Translations under genes and position numbers: made by a program | Part shown: in pieces, positions 25,201 to 40,172 of the stretch | Layout of the letters: each line of letters begins with the position of its first letter | Numbering within the stretch: the first letter of the stretch is position 1 | NCBI GenBank assembly: GCA_036971475.1 | Contig: JBAIZL010000058.1 | Coordinates: 2,463,501-2,527,500, forward strand | Length of the DNA stretch: 64,000 nt | Direction: 5' to 3' | Source: Prosapia bicincta | Lineage: Eukaryota > Arthropoda > Insecta > Hemiptera > Cercopidae | The notes under the pieces: generated by a model | The model's input: only the letters and a program-made list of their open reading frames with translations | Database searches by the model: none | Told to the model about the DNA's origin: nothing

Positions 25201-28200
25201 AGTCTACTTAATAACAAAACAAACACAAACTCACAATAAATACATTTATTAAATAACACATTTCAAGGTTTAAGTATTTCACATCAGTGATTGTTTCTTA
25301 GGAAGTTTTTACAAAAATGTACATTTCAGCATAACTACAATGTTCATAGACATATAAACAGAGAGTAAAAAACAAGTTTATATTTAATAGAATATATAAA
25401 GGATTAGTAAAGGTTCACCCTTCTTCCAAAGAGGAAATTTCCCTCTAACATTTAGAAGGTTCCTAACTTTCTTCTCCTCCTTCTTATGTTCTATATGCCT
25501 CATAGGAGGTCAAATATTTGGTATAAGTGAAAAGTGTATTGGGATATTTACTATATTTAAGAATGGATCAGTCAGAAATTTAAATTTACATTTAATGTAT
25601 GTATAGCTAACATGAGATTTTTACAGGACAGACTATAACCAACACTGATCTACCTGTCTTATCAGAACATAAAATGAGGATATATATCATATGTATAGTA
25701 TAAAATTTAGTTCATGTATGAATTGACATTGCTATTTGATTTCATAGTAAATTAATTTTAGTGCTAATTTTGAAATTTATAAACAATAGTGAAAAATATG
25801 ACTATTGCAATGGGTGCCTAGACAGTGACCTCGATAACAACCTTGCATGCTGACAAACTCACCAAAGCGGGTTGTAACCTTTTCCAAGAGCTTCCAACAA
25901 GTTATCTAGCTTTGTGCAATCTTATCACACTACCAACCAAATGTCTAGACTTCAAAAATTAACCATAAATGTTTGTCTATTGTTCTTACTTTCTACAAAT
26001 ACCTACTTAAGTCAAATGTAATGCTCGGGTATAAAATACAAGTGACGAACTGATGTTGATGATAAAACAGCACGTTGACTGAATCTGGAAAATTCAGTAT
26101 TAGTTTTGTCTCCATGAGGTTTTTTGCATGTTTTTCTATTCATGTTATAATATTGCCTAGAACTCAAAAGGAGTAAATGTAGTTTTTAAAACAAAACTGT
26201 CAAACAAATGACACTTTTAATTTTAGTAGTTCAGAAGAACATTAATCGCGCCGATAAATGTCTTCAGAAGAAAGTTATTAAGTAATGAAAAAGAGCGTTC
26301 TGTTGGTATCATGTTTTAAATGCTCTCTGGCAACTTGTAACAACAAAACACAGAAAAAAATTAAATTCTTTGAAAGCTATGATAAAACTAAGTGAAATGA
26401 AGCTTATTTAAAATGTATACAATAATATTAGTGGCAATAGAATGAAAAAGAGTTTAGCTTGTTGGAGGAAATACTTTACCCAGCTGCAGGGTCATACATC
26501 AGCTAGATGTAGGTGGCAAGCATAGTAGTTTGTAATAGAAAAAAACATCTGGTAACTGTCTTGTAACTACAAGACAAGTTCTAAACAATTATTGAAACTA
26601 GAAGAAATGACAGACATCAGTCTCATTGCTTACCGGATCCAAACACTGCTGATTACTAACTTTTATTTGTATACCCTACTTCTTAAGATTATGGATTATT
26701 GAAAATGCCGGACAATAGTAACAGGCATCTACTGAAATTATAAAACTTTGTTTACTAAAATACATACAATTATTCTATTATTCTTCTTTTAACCCATTGA
26801 AGATCAAATTATCCACAATTCGAGAGTTCTAGGAGCACGAATTCAGCAGACAGTTCGTTAAAAGCATTAGGAAGGCAATAGAAAGCTTACTTTATTTGTC
26901 CTATTTATTATGGTGACAGTTTTGAGGCTAAAACAATTGCTTAGACAAGAGAAACGTGTTGAATGCTTATCTGAAGAATAGCGATGATAACACATTAACA
27001 AGGGTCAATCAGACTAAACGTTCAACATAAAAAACGATGTAGTTCAACGACTTGCTACAAGCGTCTATATACATCGGGTTAAATAGTCAATGGCCCAAGC
27101 TGCCACCACTAATCATCAACAGGTCGAAATGTAAAAACAAATTGATTAATACATTTAACATAGGAAAACCTTACCTTTGATTTTATTGCCTGCAAAAGAT
27201 TCCTGAAGAGGTGAAGGTTGAGTTTCTTCAAGCAAAGCAGAAACCAGACGTTGTACCAAGGGTCCAGGGGTTTTGTCCCTTACACTAAACGAAACATATA
27301 TTAAAGTTAATTCCAACCCTATTTGTTAAAACAAAAAATAATTAAAACAAAATTGATCTTCATGTCTTTTTTAAAATCCAATGAAAATTATGTCAATCAA
27401 ATATACCAACATTATATGATAATTGGAATTAAATATGCTTTTATTTTTATCACAGTGAAATATGTATCAAATTCAGAGATTTAAAAAAATCTTTAATGAT
27501 TTATTTTCAAGTCTGTAACATGGAGATACATTAATATTTAATTAACGCACAGACAACTTATTCAATGTCTTCTATTAGCTCACACTATATATATATATAT
27601 ATATATATTTTCTTTAGAAGACATTATTTTATTTCATTCTCTCATATTTCTTTTTGTGTTTTCTCTTCGATTGACAAAGATCACTGTGTGGTTGAAATAT
27701 ATTATTGTTTAAGTGCTTTTATGTGTTTCTATTTCAAGACTACAGAGTGGACTCTTACCAAGGTAAGTCTGTCAGTCTCCTAGTCCAAAAAATCTATATA
27801 TATATATATATATATTGTACAAATTTCCAATTGTTGATAAGATATATTTTTATTCATCCAATCAAGTTCAAATAGATTTTTAAACCTATAATGGATGATA
27901 CTTGATGTTAATATAGTTTTTAAAAATATTTATTCAATCATTCAACTATTATTATTTGGGGGAGGTCTAGGTCAGATTCAAACTGAATATCTTCATGTTC
28001 GAAGTCTAGTGCGTTTGGCACTGAGCCAACTTTCCTCCAGCTAAAAGTGTATTTTTCAAAGATGTATACAAATTTTTCTTTTGCCACCATCTGGTTGTCT
28101 TCAAAACCTCTATTGCACAACTTAAAATAGTTGCCTTGGTTACCACACAATATCATAAATAATGCTTTGGATTAAAAATGAATGAAAAGAGTAAAATAAA

Positions 28201-29361
28201 CAAACCAACTGGATAACGGTATCGAACATTTCTTCACAAATAGGCAATGCGAATAGAAAGTGAAAAAGAAACTACAACACAATCCAAGCTACAAAAAAAG
28301 CGTATAAATAGTAACAAACAAAAATAATAATCCAATAGATACATAGAAAGAAAAATGGAAAATTGTAAAGAAATTTTGCTTTATATTTTGCCACTTATTA
28401 TGAATTATGTAAATACATGTTTATATTAATTGGTTGAAAAAATAAATAAATAATAAAACTAGAATAGTCTAAAACGGGTGAAGATATTTTTTCGAATAAA
28501 ATATTTGTTAAGATAAAATTTTAAAAGTAAAGATTTTTGTCTATTTAACCATAATTTATTATTATTTTTATTAAAAAGGTAGATGATACACGTAAAGATT
28601 TGTTGAGAAGCAGTTTCTAAACAGAATCCAAACAAAATTAGAAAAAAACAGAATCTTCCCAAAATATTGACAAAAAGAGTACTTAACTAAGAAAATTACA
28701 TCCACTTTAGCAACATAGAATCTACTGGATTATGCAGTCCTAAGAGAGATCAGACTGATCAAATATAGCACACATAATAATTAATAAACTGTATTTAATA
28801 GGCAACCAATCAGTAAAAATTTATTTGAAATTAGTTAAAATAAATAACAATTGATTTCAAAATAATTTAAAATTTTATAATTTTACTGATTTATTTCAGT
28901 AGGGTAAGGTTATTTTCGTAATTAGTTATTTCATGTTTATGTGATATTAGGTGTGCTGCAAAATTTGAAGCTTTTGTATTTTTATTTTTGAATGATCTGT
29001 AATGTTCTTCAAATCTTATTTTAAATGATCTGGTTGTTTTTGAAATAAATAATAACATAATAGAACTAAAATCACTAGAAAAATACCACATTTACAAAAA
29101 CATACACAAAAATTTAATGAACCTCAGACAACGTACTATGCAAAAACATTATACACGAGGCTCAAGAAGAAACATGTATGACGTCAACAAATGCAACATC
29201 ACGGACCGAACATCCACCACCAGAAAAATAGAGAAAATTAATTCAGTGATTCGACAATGGTCAAGTGACCGAAAGGTGCCTCATCACATAAAATAAAATT
29301 ATCGCACTTAGCGGTAGAAAAAATTGTTTACAATTAATAATAACAACTTCATATATATATA

Positions 29362-29416
<55 letters not shown>

Positions 29417-32400
29417 GAATTTTTTGGACTAGATAGGAGACTGACAGACTTACATAATGGCAATAGTCCAAAACTGCAATCACTTGGAAATAAATAAATA
29501 GACACATACAAAAACTTATCACACTATTGAAATATTTCGATCAAAATCGAAAAAATATTGTAAATACGTGATTTCTTGTAATACGCGCTAGCAGAGATTT
29601 TAGCCTTATGAGAAATCACGTTATTTGCATGCAAAGGGTTAAATTTGAATTCTATTCTTCTTTACTGTTTTAAACCTGACTTTCTAAAAGGAAAAAACAT
29701 CCATGCTCTATGCATGAAGGAGCAAAGAAAATATTTTATATTTCCTGTATTTTACAAAAAAAAAAAAAAATTAAATCAATTTAAATTAAAAGGAGCACTA
29801 CCAGTCAGATGCTAGTGTAAGAAAGGTTTGTAAATATAAATAAAATTTAATAGAGAAGTTAAGGGTGATGGGCATAACAAACTTCAGAAGATGATCATAT
29901 ATTATAATAGTTCAGATATTTAAGACATTTGTGGATTTGTCTATTTTTATGATTGACCACTTGGTTAAAAACTACTAATTTTACAAACTTTTTCAGAAAA
30001 TTGTTAAAATAGTGATTATATAAATACGAGCTTCAAGATGAACAACAAAATAAGCAAATTTAATTTTGTTTTATGCACATGAAGATCCCTTAAATATAAA
30101 TATAAAAATTTATTGATTATACAGAGCATTTATATCTTAAATCATACCATATCCTCTCTGCTCTTTTCAACATATCCTTCACATCATCATTGACTTTTCC
30201 TTTTGATTTTGTAGTGGCTGAAGCATCTCGTTCTTCTGTTAAATCTTCTTCAGCCCATCTAAGTGTATAATGTCGACCTAATGGAGGAATCTTTTGAATT
30301 TCAGCCTCTTTTTCAAAGTTTATTATTAATTCTTGAAGATACTGAAACAATATTACTATGCTTTAAATATTAAGTGCAATATAAACACTGTAGTAATAGT
30401 CAAAGGTCATACAATTTTTGAATGAAATCAATGAAAATATATTCAAGTTACTTAGAAAAAATGTGAACCTAACAATTTTGGTTAGCTGTATTAAATAAAA
30501 AAAGTATTTAAACCCAAATTGAATATAGCTTAAAAATCGTTAAACTGAATTATGCATAAACTTTAAAATACTTTTACACCTCAACTTTTAATTAGGGCTG
30601 TGTCCATTTTTCACTGCACTCAAGACAAAGTAAAACACCACTTCCATTTTACACTGCACTCAAGACAAAGTAAAACACCACTTCCATTTTACACTGCATT
30701 CAAGACAAAGTAAAACACCACTTCCATTTTACACTGCACTCAAGACAGAGTAAAACACCACTTCCATTTTACACTGCACTCAAGACAAAGTAAAACACCG
30801 CTTCCATTTTACACTACACTCAAGACAAAGTAAAACACCACTTCCATTTTACACTGCACTCAAAACAAAGTAAAACACCACTTCCATTTTACACTGCACT
30901 TAAGACAAAGTAAAACACCACTTCCATTTTACACTGCACTCAAGACAAAGTAAAACACCACTTCCATTTTACACTGCATTCAAGACAGAGTAAAACACCA
31001 CTTCCATTTTACACTGCACTCAAGACAAAGCAAAACACCACTTCCATTTTACACTGCACTCAAGACAAAGTAAAACACCGCTTCCATTTTACACTGCACT
31101 CAAAACAAAGTAAAACACCGCTTCCATTTTACACTGCACTCAAGACAAAGTAAAACACAACTTCCATTTTACACTGCACTCAAGACAAAGTAAAACACCG
31201 CTTCCATTTTACACTGCACTCAAGACAAAGTAAAACACCACTTCCATTTTACACTGCACTCAAGACAAAGTAAAACACCACATCCATTTTACACTGCACT
31301 CAAGACAAAGTAAAACACCACTTCCATTTTACACTGCATTCAAGACAAAGTAAAACACCACTTCCATTTTACACTGCACTCAAGACAAAGTAAAACACCG
31401 CTTCCATTTTACACTGCACTCAAGACAAAGTAAAACACCACTTCCATTTTTCACTGCACTCAAGGAAAGTAAAACACCACTTCCATTTTACAATTTCACT
31501 CATTACACAAGCTACCAAAAGATCAGAAGCTAATTCTCCCCAGGAGTAACCAGTATCTATTCTACCCATCCTCCTTATCTGTACCTTTTCGGAGAGAAAA
31601 GTTGTATTGTTTAATGTATTTATTTCAGTATTATTTTGAAAGTATGTTAACAATCTTAAATGAAAAGAATTCAATTCAAATTTTCTGTAAATAATTCAAC
31701 TGAATTAATTTGTTCAAAACTTGTTTTTATGGTTTGAAAATTAAACAGAAATCATTAAGAAACAATTTCATTTTAAGACAGCTTACTTCTAGTTACAATC
31801 ATGAAAAATTAAAAACTTACTTTTATGTCTTCTAGAGTGACTTCTGCACAATATGGTTCAACGCTAGCCCAAAACTTATGTGTTGTGTCGTTCTTTGGAG
31901 CAACCACTCTTGGTGGGTCAGATATTGTTGGGTCAGGTGAAAGAATTGGTGAGGTTTCACCCTAAAATAATACAACTATATTAAGAAATATCTTAATTGA
32001 ATTAACATTAAGCATAATAAATTGAACAACTGAAACATCTAAAATAAAACTAAAAATTTTGATATTAAATATAGATGGAAAAAAACATTAGGGCCGTGGG
32101 TTGAAAACAAAAGTTAAAGTATTTGTAGAAATTTTTTTCTGCTGCTACCTGCGTCATATTAGAATTTTGAATATATTTGGACAGATGTGATATTATCACT
32201 TGTATATTTTAAAATTACAGACCCATTAACCCTTTGTACCCCATAAATGACCCCAACAAAATATGGTTGGCAAAAAAAAAATTTCTTGATATTGATTTTT
32301 GTCCTTATTTCAAGAAGTGTTGAATGTTTAGTCTACTTGTCTATGTTAAGGTCTCTATGCTTCCGATAAGTGTGTGCAACACATTTCTCATTTTTTTGTG

Positions 32401-35400
32401 TTTGCCTCTAAAAACTATCACTATAATGAAAGATATTTATGTCCATCCTAATGCTTTCTCAATGACAGGGCACATAAAGTAGGGTTCCTATTCTGTTCCT
32501 AGGTTTATAACTAACTTGTCAGCTAGGCATTTAGATAAATCTCTTACTCTAGTCTTTTATCACTTTATTGTTTAGTTGTGCCTTAGAGAATGCAGTAAGT
32601 TGGTGAGCACATTGACACTATCTTTAGGTACTAGACCTATGCTGTTGCTATTCTTTCCATGTTGTTATTTAAAAAAACATATTGTTAATATATGTGAATG
32701 TTAGGCTAAGCCTTCAACCGTAAGTAGCATTTTATTAATTTTTCTACATATTTTCTTTTACACATTTTAATTCATAATTATTATTTTTTAAATATAATAA
32801 TGATTAAGAAATAATCAATTAAAAAATAACAAAAGAGCACAACATAAATTAGTTGCGATGACCTCTGAATTCAGAATTAATTCGATTGCGCTGGGCTGCA
32901 TAGGAAGAAGTAGTCGGCTTCAGGACTCCATTAGGCTTGAGAACCTTGAACTGGAAGTCATGGGACCTGAAGGAAGACTATCAAGTTTGTACATAATTCC
33001 ACTGGAAGTCATGTGACTTGAAGGAAGACTATCAAGTTTGTACATAATTCCACTGGAAGTCATGTGACCTGAAGGAAGACTATCAAGTTTGTACATAATT
33101 CCCTTAATTCAAAGCCCTTCTACTGTAAGGGACTAGAACTTGCTCTTAAGTTCCAAAATGAAGTTGTCTATATAGAATTAAGTTCTGAGTGTATATGCAG
33201 CTTCAGAAATAAAGAGTTCTGATAGTGAGATATCGGAGTTGTTTCACCATAACTCACATTGCAGGTTGAGATATCTTGACAAGGACCATCTCACTAGATA
33301 GGCTGTTGAAAGACATTTTGTGACCAAAATTGTATGAGAATATTAGATGAAAATAAATCAAACAAAGGATGAAGTATAGTTGAGCTGATATTTTTTTGTT
33401 TATGCTTTGGTGAAATGAAGAGTAACAAAGTGAGGTCATATCAAAAATGAGACCCTGTTTACAAAAAAGCAAGGAAAAGATGTAGAAGAAGAATGTGAGA
33501 AAACCCTCAGCCTATGGATTTACCATTCATTTAATTGTAATCCTAGTAATGTAGTAAGACGTGAAATGGTGATGTGGAGTGACGCCATGTCATGGATTGC
33601 TGTTTGGACTCAGGTGTGTGGTGGTATGTCCACATTTCATCGCCAGTCACAATTGAGTCCCAAAACTCCTCCCCCTCCCTGTTGAAACGATCCAAAAACT
33701 TTTGAGCACTTTCCTCGCAATTTTCTTTGTGAACTTCGGTCAATATTTTTGGCACCCAACGAGCACACACTTTTCGGTAACCTAATTATTCCATCAAAAT
33801 TGTTTGAATTGTTGATTTACTGACTTCAGGTATCATTTCGGCAAGATCTCGGATCGCCAGACGACGATTTTCTCGAAGTTTTATTTAAATTTTCAACAAC
33901 AATCCTTCGTCGATGGATGATTTCCTCCCCCTCCCTTCTTTGTCATGGACGTTGGTTCTGCCACTTGAAAACTCTGTACATCACTTCCTGACATTGCGTT
34001 CATTTATTACATTACTGCAAATGGCCTTCCCACGTCGATAAATATTAACAGGGCACAATTTTTCCGTGTGAATGAATCGGATGACGGAGCGAACTTCACA
34101 ACTGCCGGGATACAGTAATGGGACATCCATCGCTAACGACTGCCAAGGACCCACTAATAAAGGTACAGATGCGCGCGACTTCTCATTTTAAAGGGGAGAG
34201 GCGAAGCTACAAGGTAGTGCTGCCACCTAGCGGAATATTTCACCGGTGCGGCGGTAAAAGTAGCATGCCCTAATGAGAAATTAGATTAATTATTTTGTTA
34301 ATCCTGCTTAACTAGGTCAAGTAATTGAAATATTACAAAGATATTTACATGAACTAGGCATGCCATTTACGACCAAGCTCACCACTTGTTTTTGTCCCAC
34401 TGTAATTTTCTATCTAAATAGATTACACCTTTGAATATATGTGTTGCAAAGTAATCGTGAAAAATAGTAAATAATTAATACTTTATTTTAGATGTGGTGA
34501 GGGAACTAAAAGAAAATATGTTATGTAACAACTAACAATCATCCATCGCTTCACAAAAGGGACTTGCCATGATGAATTTGGTTATAGTCATAAGTAGTCA
34601 AATAGTTAGAACTTGGGTTGACTTGTATTATAAGGTCATTTACGAATAATAATTAGTTACCAAATCTTCTTGATTATCTTCAGTTCCTTGTGGGGTGTTA
34701 CAAATTGAAGATGAACTGGCATTAATTCCAACAGACTTGTTTTTTGTTTTATCTTCTAGGTTTCTTTTTTTCTGAAAAAAATTAGCTCATAAGCAATCTT
34801 TTTTGTAACTTTTAAATATGTAAATAACTAAGAGTTTTTAGTCTAAACGTCTTGTATAATCTATTAAATTAACAAAATGTTAAACATAGTTTTTCTTTAA
34901 ACTGTATTTTTTGATAGAGGCGACAATTTAAATAGCATATCAATTTAATTAACTGATTGTAAATCAATATCAAATAAGTTTTAGTGGGTTTAATAAAGCA
35001 TAAGTTTTAGTGGCCTTACTTACTTACTACAAGTAAATTATAAATTATATGACATAATTCATTTGCAAACAGATTTTAAACTTTTGACAAAAGTAGCTTG
35101 TTATGTAGTTATAAAACAAAAGGTAATTTTTTTCCAGCATAGATTACTGATTTGTTTTCATAAATAGTAATACATAAATGTAGCTGAAATGCTTCGAGAG
35201 GGATGAATAATCGGTTTTAGCTTATGTAATGAAAGTGGCAGTGTACTGGACTGTTGTAAACTGAAAATATAATGTAAAATTAATTATGTTTGTCATAAAG
35301 ATATGCACAAGTGAACTTGAATTATAGTTAGCAAATGGGAATGGGAGAGAATGTAATTGCAGTTTGCAATGAGAATAGAAGAAATTATAGCCATGATGTT

Positions 35401-38400
35401 TAAAAACATAAAATGTTTTTTTAGTGTTAGTAAACAGTTTTTAGTATATTGCCAATATATTGAAATTATAACTGTATAGTGTAGTCTAATTTCCTATTAA
35501 AGCTGATTCTATAAACATATTTATACTCTCTCAAAATCTAGAAAACAGTAGGGCAATTTAAACATCACCATAATCTGGAAATTCAGAATAAACCAAAACT
35601 GAAGTAGCTAGACTGTCAGTTTTTATAATAGAATTATGTGTACATTATAGGTACACATAAATAAAAATTCAACTACATTTTCTATATTGACAAGCTATCT
35701 AAAAGATATAAGAAAACAATACTACATATTATGAGGTATACAATTAATAGAAACAAAAAACAATTAAAATTTTAGTAATAAATAGTACTTTATAAAAAAA
35801 ATAACATTTAATATAGACCTTTGGTTAACCCTTAGCGCTCGGATTTTTGTAACATGCTTTGCTTCCCCACTTGTAATTAAATTGGGACAAATTCCTCACC
35901 TACAGGTTGCATTATTGTTTATGGAAAACTTTGTTTTCTCTTACATGATTTTAGTAACCTAAGCTATTTTTATTCACTAATACTGTATGTACATGATTTT
36001 ATTATCTTATTTGTAATTTTGCAGAGTATGATATCTTTGAAAACAGTCTTCCGGATGAAGTCCTGGTTTTCTGCCGTATGTTTTGTAGTGAAAAACTGTT
36101 TCCCTTCTACCTCCCTTTATCTTCTTGTTACTGCAAACTACATAATCCTTAGAAGTATTTTTATCATTGGAAAAGATTAAATGTAATTTCCAATTCAGTC
36201 TTTCTTCTTTGTCAGTAGTTGACGGCCGATCCTATCACTATACGGGTTATTCCTGATATCACCAATGCGTTCCCTCACCAAGTTTTGGCGAAACTATTTT
36301 TTTTTAACAGAATTTTCTTTCGTTTCCTTTTTTTTGTTATTATAGGTAATAAAACTGTTTACTATAGCTACATCTAATAGCCAGAAAAACATTGTCCTCC
36401 ACCATCTCTTGTTCGTTTTGTAAAACTGCACAGTTCATTATATTGAACAGGTAAATCTACACCACCCATAAACTGGTTATATTTACAAATACCTGTTGGT
36501 TTAATTATTTTGTTATGAAACTGTTGTTTATGAAACTGAACTACATTCTAATAAATCAGTATCAAGTAAAAGATCAGGAATTTCAGAATCACTAATTGCA
36601 CGTGAAGCCACGGCAAACTACGAGTAAACAAATAACCGGCAATACTGTAACCTACTTGCAGCTTACAACGTAGCGGCAAACTAAATTTTGTGATGACTCA
36701 CATATTCCTAGGAATTTTCAACTTATATAGTTCACATTATTTTCAATAGAGTGTAGCACCAAACGGTAAAAGATTGAATGTCGTGGGCTTCGCCGCAGAC
36801 GAGTTATAGGTATTTGAAGATCGTGTCGGGTGACCTCCGACATACGAGTAAACTGCAATATACGCTTGGCAGGGCTCCCCCAACAGTCGAGTGCTAAGGG
36901 TTAAATCATTGTCCTTTGGAATATAAAGCTAATCACAAAAATTAAGTGATATGATGTCCTATGGGCCATCTATTTATTTGAGAACAAAATTTTGATTTCA
37001 CAGACATATTTTTTTCAATGTAAACTCACAATATATTTAAATGTATATATTTGGATTCTGACATACAGTTCTGATTTAATTATAGAAGTAGATGCGAGTT
37101 ACATTTACTAAGATACAAAGCCCTCTTTCATCTCTAATGACAACAATTATTTAAATATCAATGATTATTAAAGTGTTAGTTACACAGGCACTTTTTTGAC
37201 AAGTATAATTCCAGAAATTGGAAATCCTGGAATAATAAAACAAATAAATAGTTACAAACGATGTGCAAATATAGATTGAAAACTTTGAAACTTTTGAAAT
37301 CTGTGTTTAAATCCGCTTCAATTCTTCATAGTATGTCCTTCTACAGTCACAATACTTACATGAGTTGATCACCAAGACCATTCAACACGTTCGCTACCGA
37401 GTCGTGCATATATGCGCCGTCTGGTTTTTCATGAGGGACCGGCGTTAAGAATTCGATCTTTCCACACAGACCAAGTTAAAATGGGCATAACCTTCATTAC
37501 AGACCAAAAGAGAAAAGTTGTTTTAATAACTTATTATACTTCATACAAACCCTTGGCGTATATGTGTTTCTTGTATATTTTTTAGGTGCGGTTTTTAAAT
37601 GTTTTTTTTTAGGATGGCGCATATATGAGCCAGTCAGTCTATACAACAAAAACCTTCTCATGTTACAGGCTTCCCATGTATGAGGCACTACAGTGTAACC
37701 CCTCAAAATAAAACACCAAATATGATTTTGATGACATGTTAAATTTATTAAATTATAAAAAGTATATAAGCTAGCTTAGACGTGTAATATATTAGAAATA
37801 ACACTATATACACGTAAAAACAGAAATGTCAAACAAAGACTTATATCAACAAACTCCCAACTAACTCGTCTTGGCTAGTCATGCTAGACAGATTGCTTAT
37901 ATAGGCTACACATGTTATTGAAAATTTGCTGCCATTTTAAACAATATTGTATCAGAGACAAAATATGTTTACATTTGTTCCATATTCAGTAGGCCAATAG
38001 AATATTTACAAACGCACTAATCAGTTGTGACAGGTTTAAATCCTGTGTTGATAAATGCCATTTAGAGTACATTCTTTGTGATTCTAATGTAATAGAATGG
38101 TGCATCAAGGAATAAACAATGTGTCAGGATTATTTTGACGTCATTGACCTTGATAACTGAGAGACCAAATGTCCCACATTAACGTCAGACATGTCTATAT
38201 TCCGATACGAATATTTATCAAACCATTGAAATAGACCACTGATTTGTCAGAGAAATAAAAGTAACACGCAAACAGTGTCGCAAATATGAGCCGTCGGTCC
38301 ACTTTAACTACCCAGAACGGGTAGTTGTGAGACGTTGTCCTAGGGTTAGAAACCGTACGGCGCATATGTGAGCCGGCTGGTATACGCTAGTAGTTATTTT

Positions 38401-40139
38401 GTTAACATTGCGGTAGCGAATGTGTTAAACCTGTCCGTTACTTTATCAAGTAAGATTCCTTGACACTGCTCATTTCTAAAATTGGGTTGAAGATATCCTT
38501 CAAGTTAATAATCAGTTATAATGTAAATGTATAAAATTGTAAATTTTCAGTTTGAATCTTGTTTTTATTTATTTAATAAATTATTAGCAGACAAGAACAA
38601 CTAATTTTAAATCTTTTAAACTAATTTAACATTTGGATTTTAGATCAAAGAACTAAACTAAATATACACATTTCTAAATTACGTGTACTACTATTTTCAA
38701 CATATTTGCTTATTACACCAGATGTTCTATTAAATAGCCTAGCCTAACAAGAAAGAGTAAGGCTAGAAACAGAAAGTTACGATCAATGGTAAGAAAGACA
38801 TTCTAACTAGAGAAGGAATGAAGACTACAGAACAAGAGGGCCAGAGAGGATAGAGTGTCATCAGTGGCAAAAAAAAAAACAAATGGACCTACAGAATTCA
38901 ACTAGAGCTCTTCTGAAGTATATACTAAATACTTCATGGAATGAAGTGTCATACGACTAAAAAGCACAGCTTTTTTTTCTGGGGCGAAAAACCAATTGTG
39001 GATATCATCTATCATCGCCAATCAACAACTAAGACAAAAAACGCAATATTTTAAATAAAACAAAATAATAAAATAAAATTTAAATAAAACAAATATTACA
39101 AAACAAAGAAAACTTAAACATGGCAGTAATAATATACAATTAAATATCTAACCATAAATATATAACAATAAAGAAAAACATAACAATAAAAAACAAAGGA
39201 ATATTTTGGTACCTAAAAATTAGAAGGACAACTTAACAGATTTGCATTTTTTCTCTGAATCATAAATTACCAACAGGAAACCATCAGATAATACCAGTGT
39301 TGGTAGCAAACTCTGTCAAAAGTATTGATAATGGTGAAAAATATAAAAAATGGTATTTATAAAAATAGTGGAAATTTACAAATTGACAAAAATTGTAAAT
39401 TTAGAAAACCAATCATCAAATTACATTTAGAGAAGTTACCTACCTATAAAATCTTAAAATAGATTGTAACAGTAATAAAATAGCATTAGGAAGAATGTTT
39501 TAAAAATAATGTAAATTTTTCTTATGAAACTTGATCCTCGAAGTATATATCTACAATGTTCAAGATTCTGTTAGTGAGTAAATTAGTGAGTATATGAATG
39601 TGCGTGGTTTTAAAGTGTTAATTATTTTTTAAACGTAAATATATTTTAACGATTTGTTTTGTTTAAATTAAAAAAAAAACAATTATTATATATGATTAGT
39701 ATTAAATTTATTAAATTTTAAAAAAACACTAACCATGCCAGCTGCTAGCAACAATTTTCCTTTTTTATCTCGCCTTTCTTCTGCTGTATTTAAAGCGTCA
39801 ATCTCAGTATGAAGGTCCCTCAATCTTACAGCAACTGCTGTGAGTAGACTCTCTAATTCTAACTGAAGTTTATCCAAATCTTCCATTCCCACCACATCCT
39901 CTTTACTTCTTGTTAACACTGAACACAACAAAATTATTTAATATTTTTAACAATAACAATTACCAAAGGGACAAAATAATTACTAAAATAACAAAACTTT
40001 TATGTACACAAAATAAATTCAAATTAAACTTGTATAGAACTCAAAATAATATTTATTTTAAAAAAATTCTAATTAGCTAAAACAGAAACTTGTTTTACCA
40101 CCAATTATAAACACTATAAAATAAATGTATTTGAATAGA

Positions 40140-40172
<33 letters not shown>

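Noticed and set aside
37497..37706. 69-codon ORF on the minus strand
   Set aside because: Lies within the TTAA element and includes its subterminal motifs; no homology or splice context.
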